Source: Brasenia schreberi
Taxonomy: Eukaryota > Streptophyta > Magnoliopsida > Nymphaeales > Cabombaceae
NCBI GenBank assembly: GCA_036023115.1
Contig: JAYKKT010000041.1
Location: 8,332,001 to 8,396,000 of the forward strand
Length of the DNA: 64,000 nucleotides
Direction of reading: 5' to 3'
In this document: positions 48,151 through 58,053 of the stretch, piece by piece
How the letters are laid out: the number at the start of each line of letters is the position of its first letter
How positions within the stretch are numbered: the stretch's first letter is position 1
Notes under the pieces: model-generated
The model's database searches: none
Told to the model about the DNA's origin: nothing
The model's input: only the letters and a program-made list of their open reading frames with translations
Translations under genes and position numbers: made by a program

Positions 48151-49366
48151 CTTCAAGGATCATTCCATAAACTATGGTCGTGATGCACTTAGATAGGACA
48201 CAAAGAGTTAAAAAATTTCCAGAAAATATTTTCAAACTAACCATACCTAAAAGGACAAACATGACAAGAAGTATGGATAAATTACCATATAATGAACCAT
48301 AAAAACCTCAACATTGTTAACGTAAGTAATTCAACTTAAGCTAGAAATAATGACATCACACAACAGCCCACTTCTACCCATAAACAAAAATTCAGGTCTC
48401 ACATGCAATTTTAACGTTCATACATGTGGTTCACAAGGAAACCTTATTCTTGTATGGGAACATGGTTCCGATGTGTTGACAAAACCTCATCTGCGAACAT
48501 GTAGGACTGAAACTTGCAAAGCTGGTTGTAAGATCATTTTGGTTTTAAGGTGGCTGGACCTTGCAATTTTGCGTGTTACCAATCCATGATGATCCCCAAA
48601 AAGGGCCAGATTTTTGGAGTCCCAGAAGGCAATATCGCAACCAGCTGAAGGTTGCCATGGTCACCAAGGTGTGTATGGAAGCACAAACCATGTTTTCAGA
48701 AACACCATCTCGAGCATAAGGTCTTGGCAAAAAGTACCTCTGAGGATGGCGCTTTAATGTAGTGTAACGGTCGGAGTTCGATGCTAGCACGTCCCAAGGC
48801 CCCAACAAGATGAGTTGGCACCACCACAGCACATAAACAGAAGAGGCTGTTGGCTGTTCACTGAAACTGTAACTACACCTCTGGTTTCCTCAAGCTTGGC
48901 CCGGAAACAGAAGTAAACGTAAGGAGATATTAACAAAAAGCAAACAAACAGCAAAAAGAGATCTTGGAGAAACAAACTTGCAACGTCTGCATTGAAACAA
49001 ATAAGTTCAGAAATAACCTTCCTAGTGACATTTTTTGTCAACTGGTGAGCCGATTCCTCGATATTCCCAGGAAAATACCAACTAAACTAATAAATCCTCT
49101 CCAAAATTACAGAAAAAATTCAAACTTATGAAAAATTCACTAATCGGTGGTCCCAACAACAACAGAGATGTAATTTATAACAAAAAACAGAACCGAGAAA
49201 GCTAATAAATGTTAGATCCATAATCACTAATGATGGCAACTACAGCCAATAACCGGAAAATCATCCATCTCAATATCACAATTTGACAAAGAAGCAGGAG
49301 CATCCATTGCTTCAATTCAAGCAAAATTACGGGGTCAGAAAGAACACCAAGATCATGAAGAGTCAC
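48151..49366. other. Region 3' of the CHZ-like gene, no gene supported
   Basis: About 1.2 kb between element A and the gene's stop codon, presumably 3' UTR and intergenic DNA. A minus-strand frame at 48545-48832 (containing SDRYTTLKRHPQRYFLPRPY) has a protein-like look but no family I recognise, no clear splice sites and no partner exon. It stays unassigned. Confidence 0.35.
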
Positions 49367-50095
49367 CTAACTATCGTCGTCATCGACATCGTCGGCTTCC
49401 ACGCCATCATCATCTTCGTCATCTTCGTCGTCATCGTCTCCATTCCGCGCCATATCAAATGGGCCGGAATGTGCTGTCCTGCGCCGCGTCCAAGAAGGAA
49501 GTATGTCGTCATCGACATCGTCGGCTTCCACGCCATCATCATCTTCGTCATCTTCGTCGTCATCGTCTCCATTCCGCGCCATATCAAATGGGCCGGAATG
49601 TGCTGTCCTGCGCCGCGTCCAAGAAGGAAGTATGTTCGCCGGATCGACTTCTAGCAATGGATCGTCCGAGAAATCACTGTCCTCATCTTCGCTTTCGCTG
49701 CCTCTTGCATCACTGTCTGAATCGTCTGCGCTGTCACTCTCAACAACCATCTTCCCCTTTCCTTTATCCATCACTACCTCCTTGCCCTTTCCGTTTGCGG
49801 ACGAAATCTTCCCCTTCGTATCAAATCTGGGCTTCTTCTTGGGCTCTTCATCTTTGCCTGCGGAATCGGAACCGAACTCTTCTTCTTGGTTGTCGTTGTC
49901 GCCGTTTGGAGGACTGAGATGGTGCTTCAGATCGGTATGGTCGGGTTCGGTAGCTTTCACTGGTATGGATGAGATGACGTTCTCGGACTCCGAGAGGATC
50001 ACCGGTATCTTCCCTTTCAGATCGTCAGATTTCTCTCTCAGCGCTTTTCTTTTCGCCGATATGGCTTGACGATCCATCTCCGTATTATCCGCCAT
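49367..50095 (-). CDS. Acidic nuclear protein, CHZ-like histone chaperone candidate
   Basis: Single exon, 242 residues, ATG at 50095 (MADNTEMDRQ), stop TAG at 49367-49369. Residues 1-30 are charged (AKRKALREK), 84-90 form a nuclear-signal-like PKKKPRF, 97-116 are Gly/Lys-rich and 119-151 are Ser/Asp/Glu-rich. Then DPANILPSWTRRRT (151-164) resembles the core of the CHZ motif of yeast Chz1, which binds H2A.Z-H2B dimers: an acidic lead, a NII/NIL element and an Arg-rich patch. An Asp/Glu tract follows. Residues 155-197 recur exactly as 198-240 because of a 129-bp tandem duplication. The frame is intact. The family assignment rests on motif resemblance; an unrelated acidic protein is the alternative. 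A retrotransposon remnant starts ~275 bp upstream of the ATG. Confidence 0.72.
   Translation of the reverse strand: MADNTEMDRQAISAKRKALREKSDDLKGKIPVILSESENVISSIPVKATEPDHTDLKHHLSPPNGDNDNQEEEFGSDSAGKDEEPKKKPRFDTKGKISSANGKGKEVVMDKGKGKMVVESDSADDSDSDARGSESEDEDSDFSDDPLLEVDPANILPSWTRRRTAHSGPFDMARNGDDDDEDDEDDDGVEADDVDDDILPSWTRRRTAHSGPFDMARNGDDDDEDDEDDDGVEADDVDDDDS
49376..49633 (-). repeat. Exact 129-bp in-frame tandem duplication
   Basis: 49376-49504 and 49505-49633 read as identical by eye. 129 bp equals 43 codons, so the frame is kept. Each unit encodes the ILPSWTRRRT patch and the following Asp/Glu tract. Confidence 0.93.
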
Positions 50096-50369
50096 AGCAG
50101 AGGGAGATAGGATTAGGGTTTTGGGTGCGGTTATGGGGTTTTAGTGTTCTCCTTTCTTTTTCACGATGCGCACCAGAAGAGTAGCTTCTGCCGAAGAGCA
50201 ATTTGGGGTACCAACGAATCGCTTAAAACGAAACCGGAAAAGGGGAGACTCGTTAGGGCCAATCACACGATATGACCGTCTCGAAATTGGAAAGGAGGAA
50301 AAGAAAAAGAAAATAACCGTTGGGGAGGTTCAATACACAAGACCCTCCTCAAAACGCGTTTGCGCCCAC
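50096..50369 (-). promoter_or_regulatory. Probable 5' UTR and promoter of the CHZ-like gene
   Basis: 274 bp between the start codon and the integrase remnant E. There is no clear TATA box on the minus strand. A plus-strand frame at 50166-50423 crosses into the retrotransposon remnant and is not a gene. Confidence 0.4.
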
Positions 50370-50830
50370 AACCATGTACATTTTTTGTCTGGGTATAAAT
50401 TTTTCAAAATGGGTGGAAGCTAACCTACCTCCTTTGCTAATGTTAAAAGATAACATTTAGTAGCATTCGTTAAAAAAAATATCTTAGCTCAATTTGAAGT
50501 TTCAAGAGACCTAGTATAGGATAATGGTACCCCATTCAAAAATGAGAAGATGAAAAAGTTATATAATACCTCTGGCATTACTAACACTTCGCCCTATTAC
50601 CCTAAAGGCAATGGCCAAACCGAAGCCACAAACAAAACCCTCATAAGCATCATTGAGAAAACTTTAGAGAAGGGTAGGACATGGCATAAGAAGTTGTATG
50701 AAGCCTTATGGGACTTCTATCCGATCACCCACAAATGCCACACCATTCAAGTTGGTCTATAACACAAATGCCATACTACCCATTCATACCAAATTGCAGT
50801 CATTTCATACATCTCCCATAGAGACCCTAC
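50370..50830 (+). pseudogene. Gypsy integrase remnant E
   Basis: A broken plus-strand integrase core: a segment like FSKWVEA at about 50398-50412, then DNGTPFKNEKM, SPYYPKGNGQTEATNKTL and ISIIEKTLEKGRTWHKKLYEALW. It aligns with D 61040-61510. Element D's LTR begins at 50831, inside this remnant. It keeps TGG at the Trp codon that is a stop in A and B. Confidence 0.85.
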
Positions 50831-52419
50831 TGTAAACACCCCAAAATCCAAATATTTTCCAAAACCAAATGCCTGATTCGAAAATAAGCTCAAAAAGCAA
50901 GTTTGGAGATTTCAAAAACTCAGGAACTCAAATCCTTCAAAACTCTATTTTCCAACCCTGTTTGAAACATAAAAAAATCTCAAAAGTGGACGAAAGTCCT
51001 ATTTTTACAAAAAACCAGACGAACAGATGAAGCCTGGCTCAAAACAGTTGCAAAAGATTCAAAAAGCTCAAAGGTCAAGCCCAGCCCGATGAAAAGAGAA
51101 TTTCAAAGACGAAAAAGAAGCCCAGGCCACGAGTGTACTTCAAGACTGAAGCATCGAAGGCCAAGCCGAAAGCACATCTGAAATCAAGAGCATTACTAAC
51201 ACTTCGCCCTATTACCCTAAAGGCAATGGCCAAACCGAAGCCACAAACAAAACCCTCATAAGCATCATTGAGAAAACTTTAGAGAAGGGTAGGACATGGC
51301 ATAAGAAGTTGTATGAAGCCTTATGGGACTTCTATCCGATCACCCACAAATGCCACACCATTCAAGTTGGTCTATAACACAAATGCCATACTACCCATTC
51401 ATACCAAATTGCAGTCATTTCATACATCTCCCATAGAGACCCTACTGTAAACACCCCAAAATCCAAATATTTTCCAAAACCAAATGCCTGATTCGAAAAT
51501 AAGCTCAAAAAGCAAGTTTGGAGATTTCAAAAACTCAGGAACTCAAATCCTTCAAAACTCTATTTTCCAACCCTGTTTGAAACATAAAAAAATCTCAAAA
51601 GTGGACGAAAGTCCTATTTTTACAAAAAACCAGACGAACAGATGAAGCCTGGCTCAAAACAGTTGCAAAAGATTCAAAAAGCTCAAAGGTCAAGCCCAGC
51701 CCGATGAAAAGAGAATTTCAAAGACGAAAAAGAAGCCCAGGCCACGAGTGTACTTCAAGACTGAAGCATCGAAGGCCAAGCCGAAAGCACATCTGAAATC
51801 AAGAGCATTACTAACACTTCGCCCTATTACCCTAAAGGCAATGGCCAAACCGAAGCCACAAACAAAACCCTCATAAGCATCATTGAGAAAACTTTAGAGA
51901 AGGGTAGGACATGGCATAAGAAGTTGTATGAAGCCTTATGGGACTTCTATCCGATCACCCACAAATGCCACACCATTCAAGTTGGTCTATAACACAAATG
52001 CCATACTACCCATTCATACCAAATTGCAGTCATTTCATACATCTCCCATAGAGACCCTACTGTAAACACCCCAAAATCCAAATATTTTCCAAAACCAAAT
52101 GCCTGATTCGAAAATCAGCTCAAAAAGCAAGTTTGGAGATTTCAAAAACTCAGGAACTCAAATCCTTCAAAACTCTATTTTCCAACCCTATTTGAAACAT
52201 AAAAAAATCTCAAAAGTGGACGAAAGTCCTATTTTTACAAAAAACCAGACGAACAGATGAAGCCTGGCTCAAAACAGTTGCAAAAGATTCAAAAAGCTCA
52301 AAGGTCAAGCCCAGCCCGATGAAAAGAGAATTTCAAAGACGAAAAAGAAGCCCAGGCCACGAGTGTACTTCAAGACTGAAGCATCGAAGGCCAAGCCGAA
52401 AGCACATCTGAAATCACGA
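50575..52419 (+). repeat. 615-bp unit repeated three times across the E / LTR junction
   Basis: Copies at 50575-51189, 51190-51804 and 51805-52419. Each has 256 bp of integrase remnant E followed by the first 359 bp of element D's LTR. The copies are nearly identical. The internal joins read atcaagag-cattac, fusing LTR sequence (atcacgag-caatcc in the undisturbed LTR) with E sequence (ctctgg-cattac). Confidence 0.95.
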
Positions 52420-52710
52420 GCAATCCAAGTCAAAAAAACAAAAGAAAGAGTTGAAACAGAGTCCAGAAAGACGAAAAGAAGCTCGGATGACAAAATTGGG
52501 AAAAACTCAGCATAAGACGGAATCTTGATGAACTCAGGACCCGCACGAAGCGCCCAGCTCGAAACGCCAGGAAGGATTGAAGAAGAGAAAAATTTGGATC
52601 GAATTTGGATCCCGATACCCAGATCCAGATCTAAGATCCATATCCAAACAAGGCTCGAATTGGATCCGAATTTTAGAACCCAATAAAGATCCATATCCAA
52701 ATAAGATGCC

Positions 52711-52718
52711 TATAAAAG
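52711..52718 (+). promoter_or_regulatory. TATA box of element D 5' LTR
   Basis: TATAAAAG, identical in the 3' LTR at 63645. It lies ~650 bp into the LTR, after the GGAT/ATCC array. Confidence 0.68.
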
Positions 52719-53089
52719 GACGTGAGAGGGCTGGCCTTGGAGAGGAATTTTTCCAGCATTTTCACGCCTCTCCACTTGGGGAAAAGAGAGAGAGAGAGAG
52801 AGGAAGGTCAACAAAAGGGGCTGACCTTCCCCTCTTGTTTCGTGAGATTATGGGTGAAAGTTGTGGGTGGGCTGGGTTTGTAGATCACGGCTTGTACATG
52901 GCTGAAAGGAAATGAAATCTGGCAGCATTGGATGGCCCTTGCTTGGTGAGGATTGGTTGCGTGGGAACCAAGGATCAAACGACTGAAATGTTGTCAAGGT
53001 AAGTCCCCTAGTTCCTGCCCAAAACCATCTCTTTTCTCACCTCTCTAAACCACCTAGACCACTAACGACAAGCCACAGCAAAGTCCAGC

Positions 53090-53760
53090 CAAGGAGCTGG
53101 CCGAACTTCACTAAAAGGGCTGACCTAGTTCTACCTAAGACCATCCTAACCTAGGACCATACCCAGCTCGGCCATTGGCTGGCCGAGCTCACCTTAGATC
53201 TGTCTTAAAGAAAATCCTAACCTAAAAACCACTACCCAACTCATTTCCTAACCCAAAAACCACTCCCAAAAACCTGGCAAAAACCGAGTGTCTAAAACAC
53301 TCGGTTCCCTCCTCTTGTCGAACCCATCCTCACCCATTTAGCTTGGTCCATAGTGGCCGAGCTCATCTTAGGTCTATCCCTAACATTAAACCATTACCCA
53401 AGTTAGACCCTAACTAAAAGAAAAAAAAAACCCACTCTAAACCTACCTAGCTCGGCCACCCTTTTGGCCGAGCCATTCCCTTAGGATCTCACCCGAGATC
53501 AACCGTCTAATATCAGCCAAAGCTCGACCACCATTTGGCTGAGCTCTTTCCTTAGGATTCACCTTAGATCCTTCTCCAAAAACCTGCCCAGCTCGGCCAC
53601 CCTTTGGCCGAGCATTACCCTAGAACTCACCTTAGGATCTCCCCTAAGATCATTCACTAATCCCCACCCAAGCTCGGCCATTAGTTGGCCGAGCATTCCA
53701 TAGTGTCTCACCTAAAATAATCCCGTAGACACCACCTAACTCGACCATTAGTTGGTCGGG
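53090..53760. repeat. Array of short inverted repeats (agctcggcca...tggccgagct)
   Basis: At least six hairpin-forming units: 53165-53189, 53341-53362 (weak), 53449-53473, 53521-53545, 53590-53613, 53671-53693 and 53739-53760. Arms are about 8-10 bp, loops 4-6 nt, spacing mostly 60-110 bp, often followed by ccttaggatctcacc-like text. The array lies downstream of the TATA box, so it should be in the transcript. Confidence 0.8.
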
Positions 53761-55022
53761 TTTTTCACTTAGGACCTTGGTCTAGCTTTTAACCAAAACA
53801 ACCCGCCTAGACCTGACCCAGATCCATTAGTTCTCACCCTAGATCTGTCGTGTCTAAGTCCAAAAACCATAGCACCTTAGTGTGTCAACCTAGCCCAGGT
53901 CACGATCTAGGATCAACCTCCCACGCAGCTGGTCATTTCGTAGAGAAAGGTCCATCCAACGGCTATATCCAAGGTCAGATTTCGCTGATAAAGAAAGTCT
54001 AAGCAGATGACGTGTAAGTGCTCGAACCTGATCTTTACGTTGTTTCAAATTCAATTAAATTTGATACGGGGTTGTAATAATGGAGCGTAGTCTCCCCCCG
54101 AGATGTAATATTATGGTTTGAAACACGAATCACACACGTACACTCGAGCCTTTCCGCTCTTATCTGCACACCTTTTGCACACAAAATGGGCCTCAACAGC
54201 CCATAGGATATAGCTCTATTTATATACATTCAGCTGGGTTTTAAGGTTCAAGTCGTGTGAGTTATCTTTCATTTTATACACTCAAAGCACTCACTCACAT
54301 TGAGCCTTTCCGCTCTTACATATATATACGTATTTCCCCTTTTCAGCTGGGTTTTTAAGGTTCAAGTCGTGTGAGGTGCCCTTTCAATTTATACACTCAA
54401 AGCACTCACTCACATTGAGCCTTCTCGCTCTTAAGATATAGCTATATATATATATTTTCCCTTTCGCATCTAAGATATAGCCATATTTCCCTTTCTGCTA
54501 TTTCCCTTCTACTATGTCTTTAAATTCCGGGTTTTTCCTTCAAGTTGTGTGAGTTTGCATTGCATATCCGCCACACTCGAGATAGGGAGCATACTTGCAT
54601 CGAACCAGATTGATCAAATCGTGTAGTACTTGCCTTAAATTGAGCACTAGATGCACACGACTACACGCCAAAATTGGCTAAAACCCGAGAGACATAGGAG
54701 CGCATAGATCCCATGTATAAAAATTGCAAATTTGACAAAACCAATCGATAAAACACTTTCAAAGTTTTCAAAAGAGTCGTTTTTGTGTAAAATCGAGTTT
54801 TTCTAAAGCGTACAGACTAACCATTGCGCACCGGTGCAAGAAAGTCTGCGACGAAAAGAACCCACTTGTCCACAGTCGCCCCAAAAAGTCAGATATTTTC
54901 AAAAATTACTTCGCTAGTTTGAGAAAGCTAGCTGGCATGCCCTTTTTAAAGTGACGTAAGCACGGAAAGATTCGCTTCAGGCCTAAGAACCCGGAGACGA
55001 GGATTTTCCGTGTCTACAGATT

Positions 55023-55040
55023 TGGCACACCCGGTGGGAC
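55023..55040 (+). promoter_or_regulatory. Primer-binding site of element D
   Basis: TGGCACACCCGGTGGGAC, four bases after the LTR, differing by one base from the site in A. Confidence 0.75.
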
Positions 55041-55160
55041 CTGGGTCTTTAGGAAAAATCGATACAAAACAAACCAATCTCTAAAAAAATCATTTTTTCA
55101 AAGTGTTTTTAACTCTTTGTCTTCTTGCATTTCATAGTTGGATTTAAAAGCATCGGAGTC

Positions 55161-58028
55161 ATGTCGAGTTCAGACTCCAATGAAGTGTCTAGCCGGTTCT
55201 CATGCTCTTCAAGTTCTCATTCTAGAAGATCTTTGAAAAATCGAAAACAAAAAGAGGAAGAGTTAAGAAGAGAATACGAGGCCAAGATCGCTGCCCTCAG
55301 CCAAGAGGCTGAAGCAGCTGATTCGTGTTCGTCACATGAAGAACCAATAAAGGCCAAAAAGAAGTTTGGAAAAACTCGTAAACACAAGGAGACCTCCGAG
55401 ATGGAAGGCAACCAATACCTCGATTCCTTCACTCACAAGGATCGAAAAGCCCTACAGCAGTTGCTAAAGGGGCAAAATAGAGAGAAAACAACGTACGTCC
55501 TGTCTGATTTTCTCCCTTTAGATTACGAAACAGACAGTGACGACGAAATACCGAATTTCCATCGGTATGATGGCACGGGAGACCCTAGGTCACACCTACA
55601 GCTTTTCTCTCGTCGAGCCCACAAGAAAAAGAAGGACTCGATGAAATGGGTGTATTGGTTCCCCTTATCCCTCAAAGGTACAGCTTCTAAATGGCTGGCT
55701 TCCTACGATTTGAGCCAGTTCGCAACTTTTGAAGAGTTGGCGAACTGCTTCATGCAAAGATTTTCACACAACATAGAAGTCACGCCTACCTTGAACACTT
55801 TGAGGGATACGAAGCAAGGTATGAACGAAGATGTGCATACATTTATCGTTCGATGGAGGTCTCTCCTTGGGCAAGTACGAGAACCCATATCCGAAGGATG
55901 CGCAGTAATGCTCATCCTGGACAATTTCAAAACTGAATTGAAAACTCTTCTTTCTTTACATGAAATCTCTACTTTTCACAAACTGATTAAAAAAGCATCT
56001 CTTTTTGAGACAAATTTGAAAAAGGGGGTTTACGACCACCTGTGGAAAGGGAGCGTAAATTCAAAGACTCGCTTGGAAAAGCCCGACAATTACGGGCTAC
56101 CCACCATGGACAAAGGGGAAAAACCCCACAAGATCTCCAATGTCCGGGTAGATCCAAGGCTGGCAAGCACTTCAAAGAATTTCGAAAATTTTGAAAACAG
56201 AAAAGACAAACAAATACAAAAACCATTTAAAAAACGGGAGTACACTCCGCTGGGGCAACCTGTGTCGGAGGTCCTAGACCTCCTACTCGCCCAAGGCATG
56301 ATTGAACTCCTTGAAATCCCTGAGGGAATCACTTCCAAAGGGAGGTTTTTGAATCGATTCTGTAAGTACCATCGGCTCAAAGGCCATGATACAAAGCAAT
56401 GTTTTTCCCTCCTAAACCAAATCAAGAACTTGATAGTAGAGGGCCGGCTCCAAGTCACTGAGGAACCGGAGCCTGCCCAAGCTATTTTCAAAGAACCCTT
56501 CCCCAATCACGCAAGTACCAATGGGAAGGGCAAAGAGGTATGTGCTCTCACGATTTCAAAGAGTCTAGCGCGTACATATAAGTCTGGTTTTTCCACTTGT
56601 GCATCTACACTCATCCTTCATAGGAAACCCGCCCAAGTAGTGATTCGGGGACCACCAAGAGTTCTGTCTCCAATTAAACCAGTTTTGAAAATCCAAGGTG
56701 CTACAAAATAGTCGATTAGAGCCATCTTAAGCGCGAACCCTACGTTGATCGTGGGGGAAGTGACAAGATCCGGGAGGATCTATCAACCCCCACATCTGCA
56801 AAATGCTAAAAAAGTGGTCAGTGTGCTTGGCCCTTCAAAAGCGTGTATTCCTGGAGTTCTGCCCAAAATGGACAAAGGAAAAGTCATTTTGAACTTGTAT
56901 GATTTCGAAAACCATCTTTCAAAGATTCCCATTAACATGTCCATCCTAGAGCTGATACAAACCTCGCTTAGGCATAGACTCGTGTTAGAGAAAATTCTAG
57001 AAAGAGCAAAGGTTAGTTCGGACATAACCCTAGAATCCTTGTCCAATCAAGTGGCGTCCATAGGTGCAAAAACACCTATCATGTTTTTAGAAGAGGATCT
57101 CGAAAGACCCTACGAAACCCATAATCAGGCCCTACACATCGAGGTGATATTGAATCACCACTCTCTAGATAGGTGCCTAGTTGACGGGGGAGGAGGGCTC
57201 AACATCCTTCCGCTTCACATAGCACATCAGATTGGAGTCACCTTGACTTCCATGAACCCAAGCCCCATCGTAATCACTGGATACGATGGAAATGCGTCCA
57301 GACCTTTAGGATCCGTTGAACTTCCCATGGAAATGGGAGGGATAGCTCATGTGAGGGTATTCCATGTTTTGGACATCCACCCCCACTACAACCTATTGCT
57401 GGGAAGGCCTTGGATACACAGCCTGCATGCTGTGCCATCCACCTTCCATAGGTGTGTCAAAATTCCTTTTGAAAATCAAGTCATTGTGATCCTAAGTGAG
57501 AGTCATCCACAGCTTCAGGGGATTCAAAATTCCCCATGCTTTTCAAGTTCCCAGGCCTACGAGGCCAACTCAGGGCAAATCGTGGTCGAGCCACCAAAGC
57601 TCACCCTTCAGGTACCTAGGAAGGTTGTACACATCCAGGGGCCGCCCAAGGTTGGCCCACTCAAAACACTAACCATCCCAGGAAAATCCAAGCGTCCACT
57701 ATTTCCAAAACCCCTGGACAGAAAGCCCTATGTGCATAACATGGACGATAGCAAGTTCCAGGATCACGAATTATATGAAAACTTTTCCAAAAACAAAAAA
57801 TCGTGGAACATGTTATTGAACATGGGGTATATGCCATACAAAAGTCTAGGGGCACAAAATCAGGGTCTCGTAGAACCCATCTTGCCCAAAGCCAACCAAA
57901 GTCGACACGGGATCGGCTACACTCCCAGAATACCACCAGAACCACCCCTTGTGACCACCTGGGTCAAGGGTGCCCTAGAGCCTACCCAAGCAGAAACCTA
58001 TGATTTAGATCTCTTGTTCGGAGTCTAA
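55161..58028 (+). pseudogene. gag-protease frame of element D, one nonsense codon
   Basis: A single frame from MSSSDSNEV (55161) to TAA at 58026-58028, broken only by TAG at 56709-56711, where B reads a Leu codon. Contains YDGTGDPRSHLQLF, WFPLSLKGTASKWL, FMQRFSHNIEV, the zinc motif CKYHRLKGHDTKQC (CX2HX4HX4C) and a protease-like part with CLVDGGGGLNILPLH (near 57172-57215) and DIHPHYNLLLGRPWIH. Gag would package the RNA and protease process the polyprotein. DGG stands where many plant gypsy proteases have DSG or DNG. The frame ends LLFGV, and the pol ATG is 26 bases further on in another frame. Confidence 0.92.
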
Positions 58029-58053
58029 CTAGTGGCGTTTTTTCTTTGTAGGT

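Larger units (their letters stand above)
52061..55018 (+). repeat. 5' LTR of element D
   Basis: 2958 bp, TGTAAACACC...TGTCTACA. Contains a GGAT/ATCC array (52585-52700), TATAAAAG (52711), a (GA)n run (52784-52802), a hairpin array (53090-53760), ttgagcctttccgctctta-type repeats (54140-54440) and the conserved end with gctagctggcatgcc. The first 359 bp belong to the third copy of the 615-bp repeat. Confidence 0.95.

Noticed and set aside
48545..48832. 95-codon minus-strand frame with a protein-like section
   Set aside because: No recognised family, no convincing splice sites and no neighbouring exon; left unassigned.
49503..50069. 188-codon Ser-rich plus-strand frame
   Set aside because: Antisense shadow of the acidic CHZ-like gene; Asp/Glu codons read backwards give Ser/Phe/Val.
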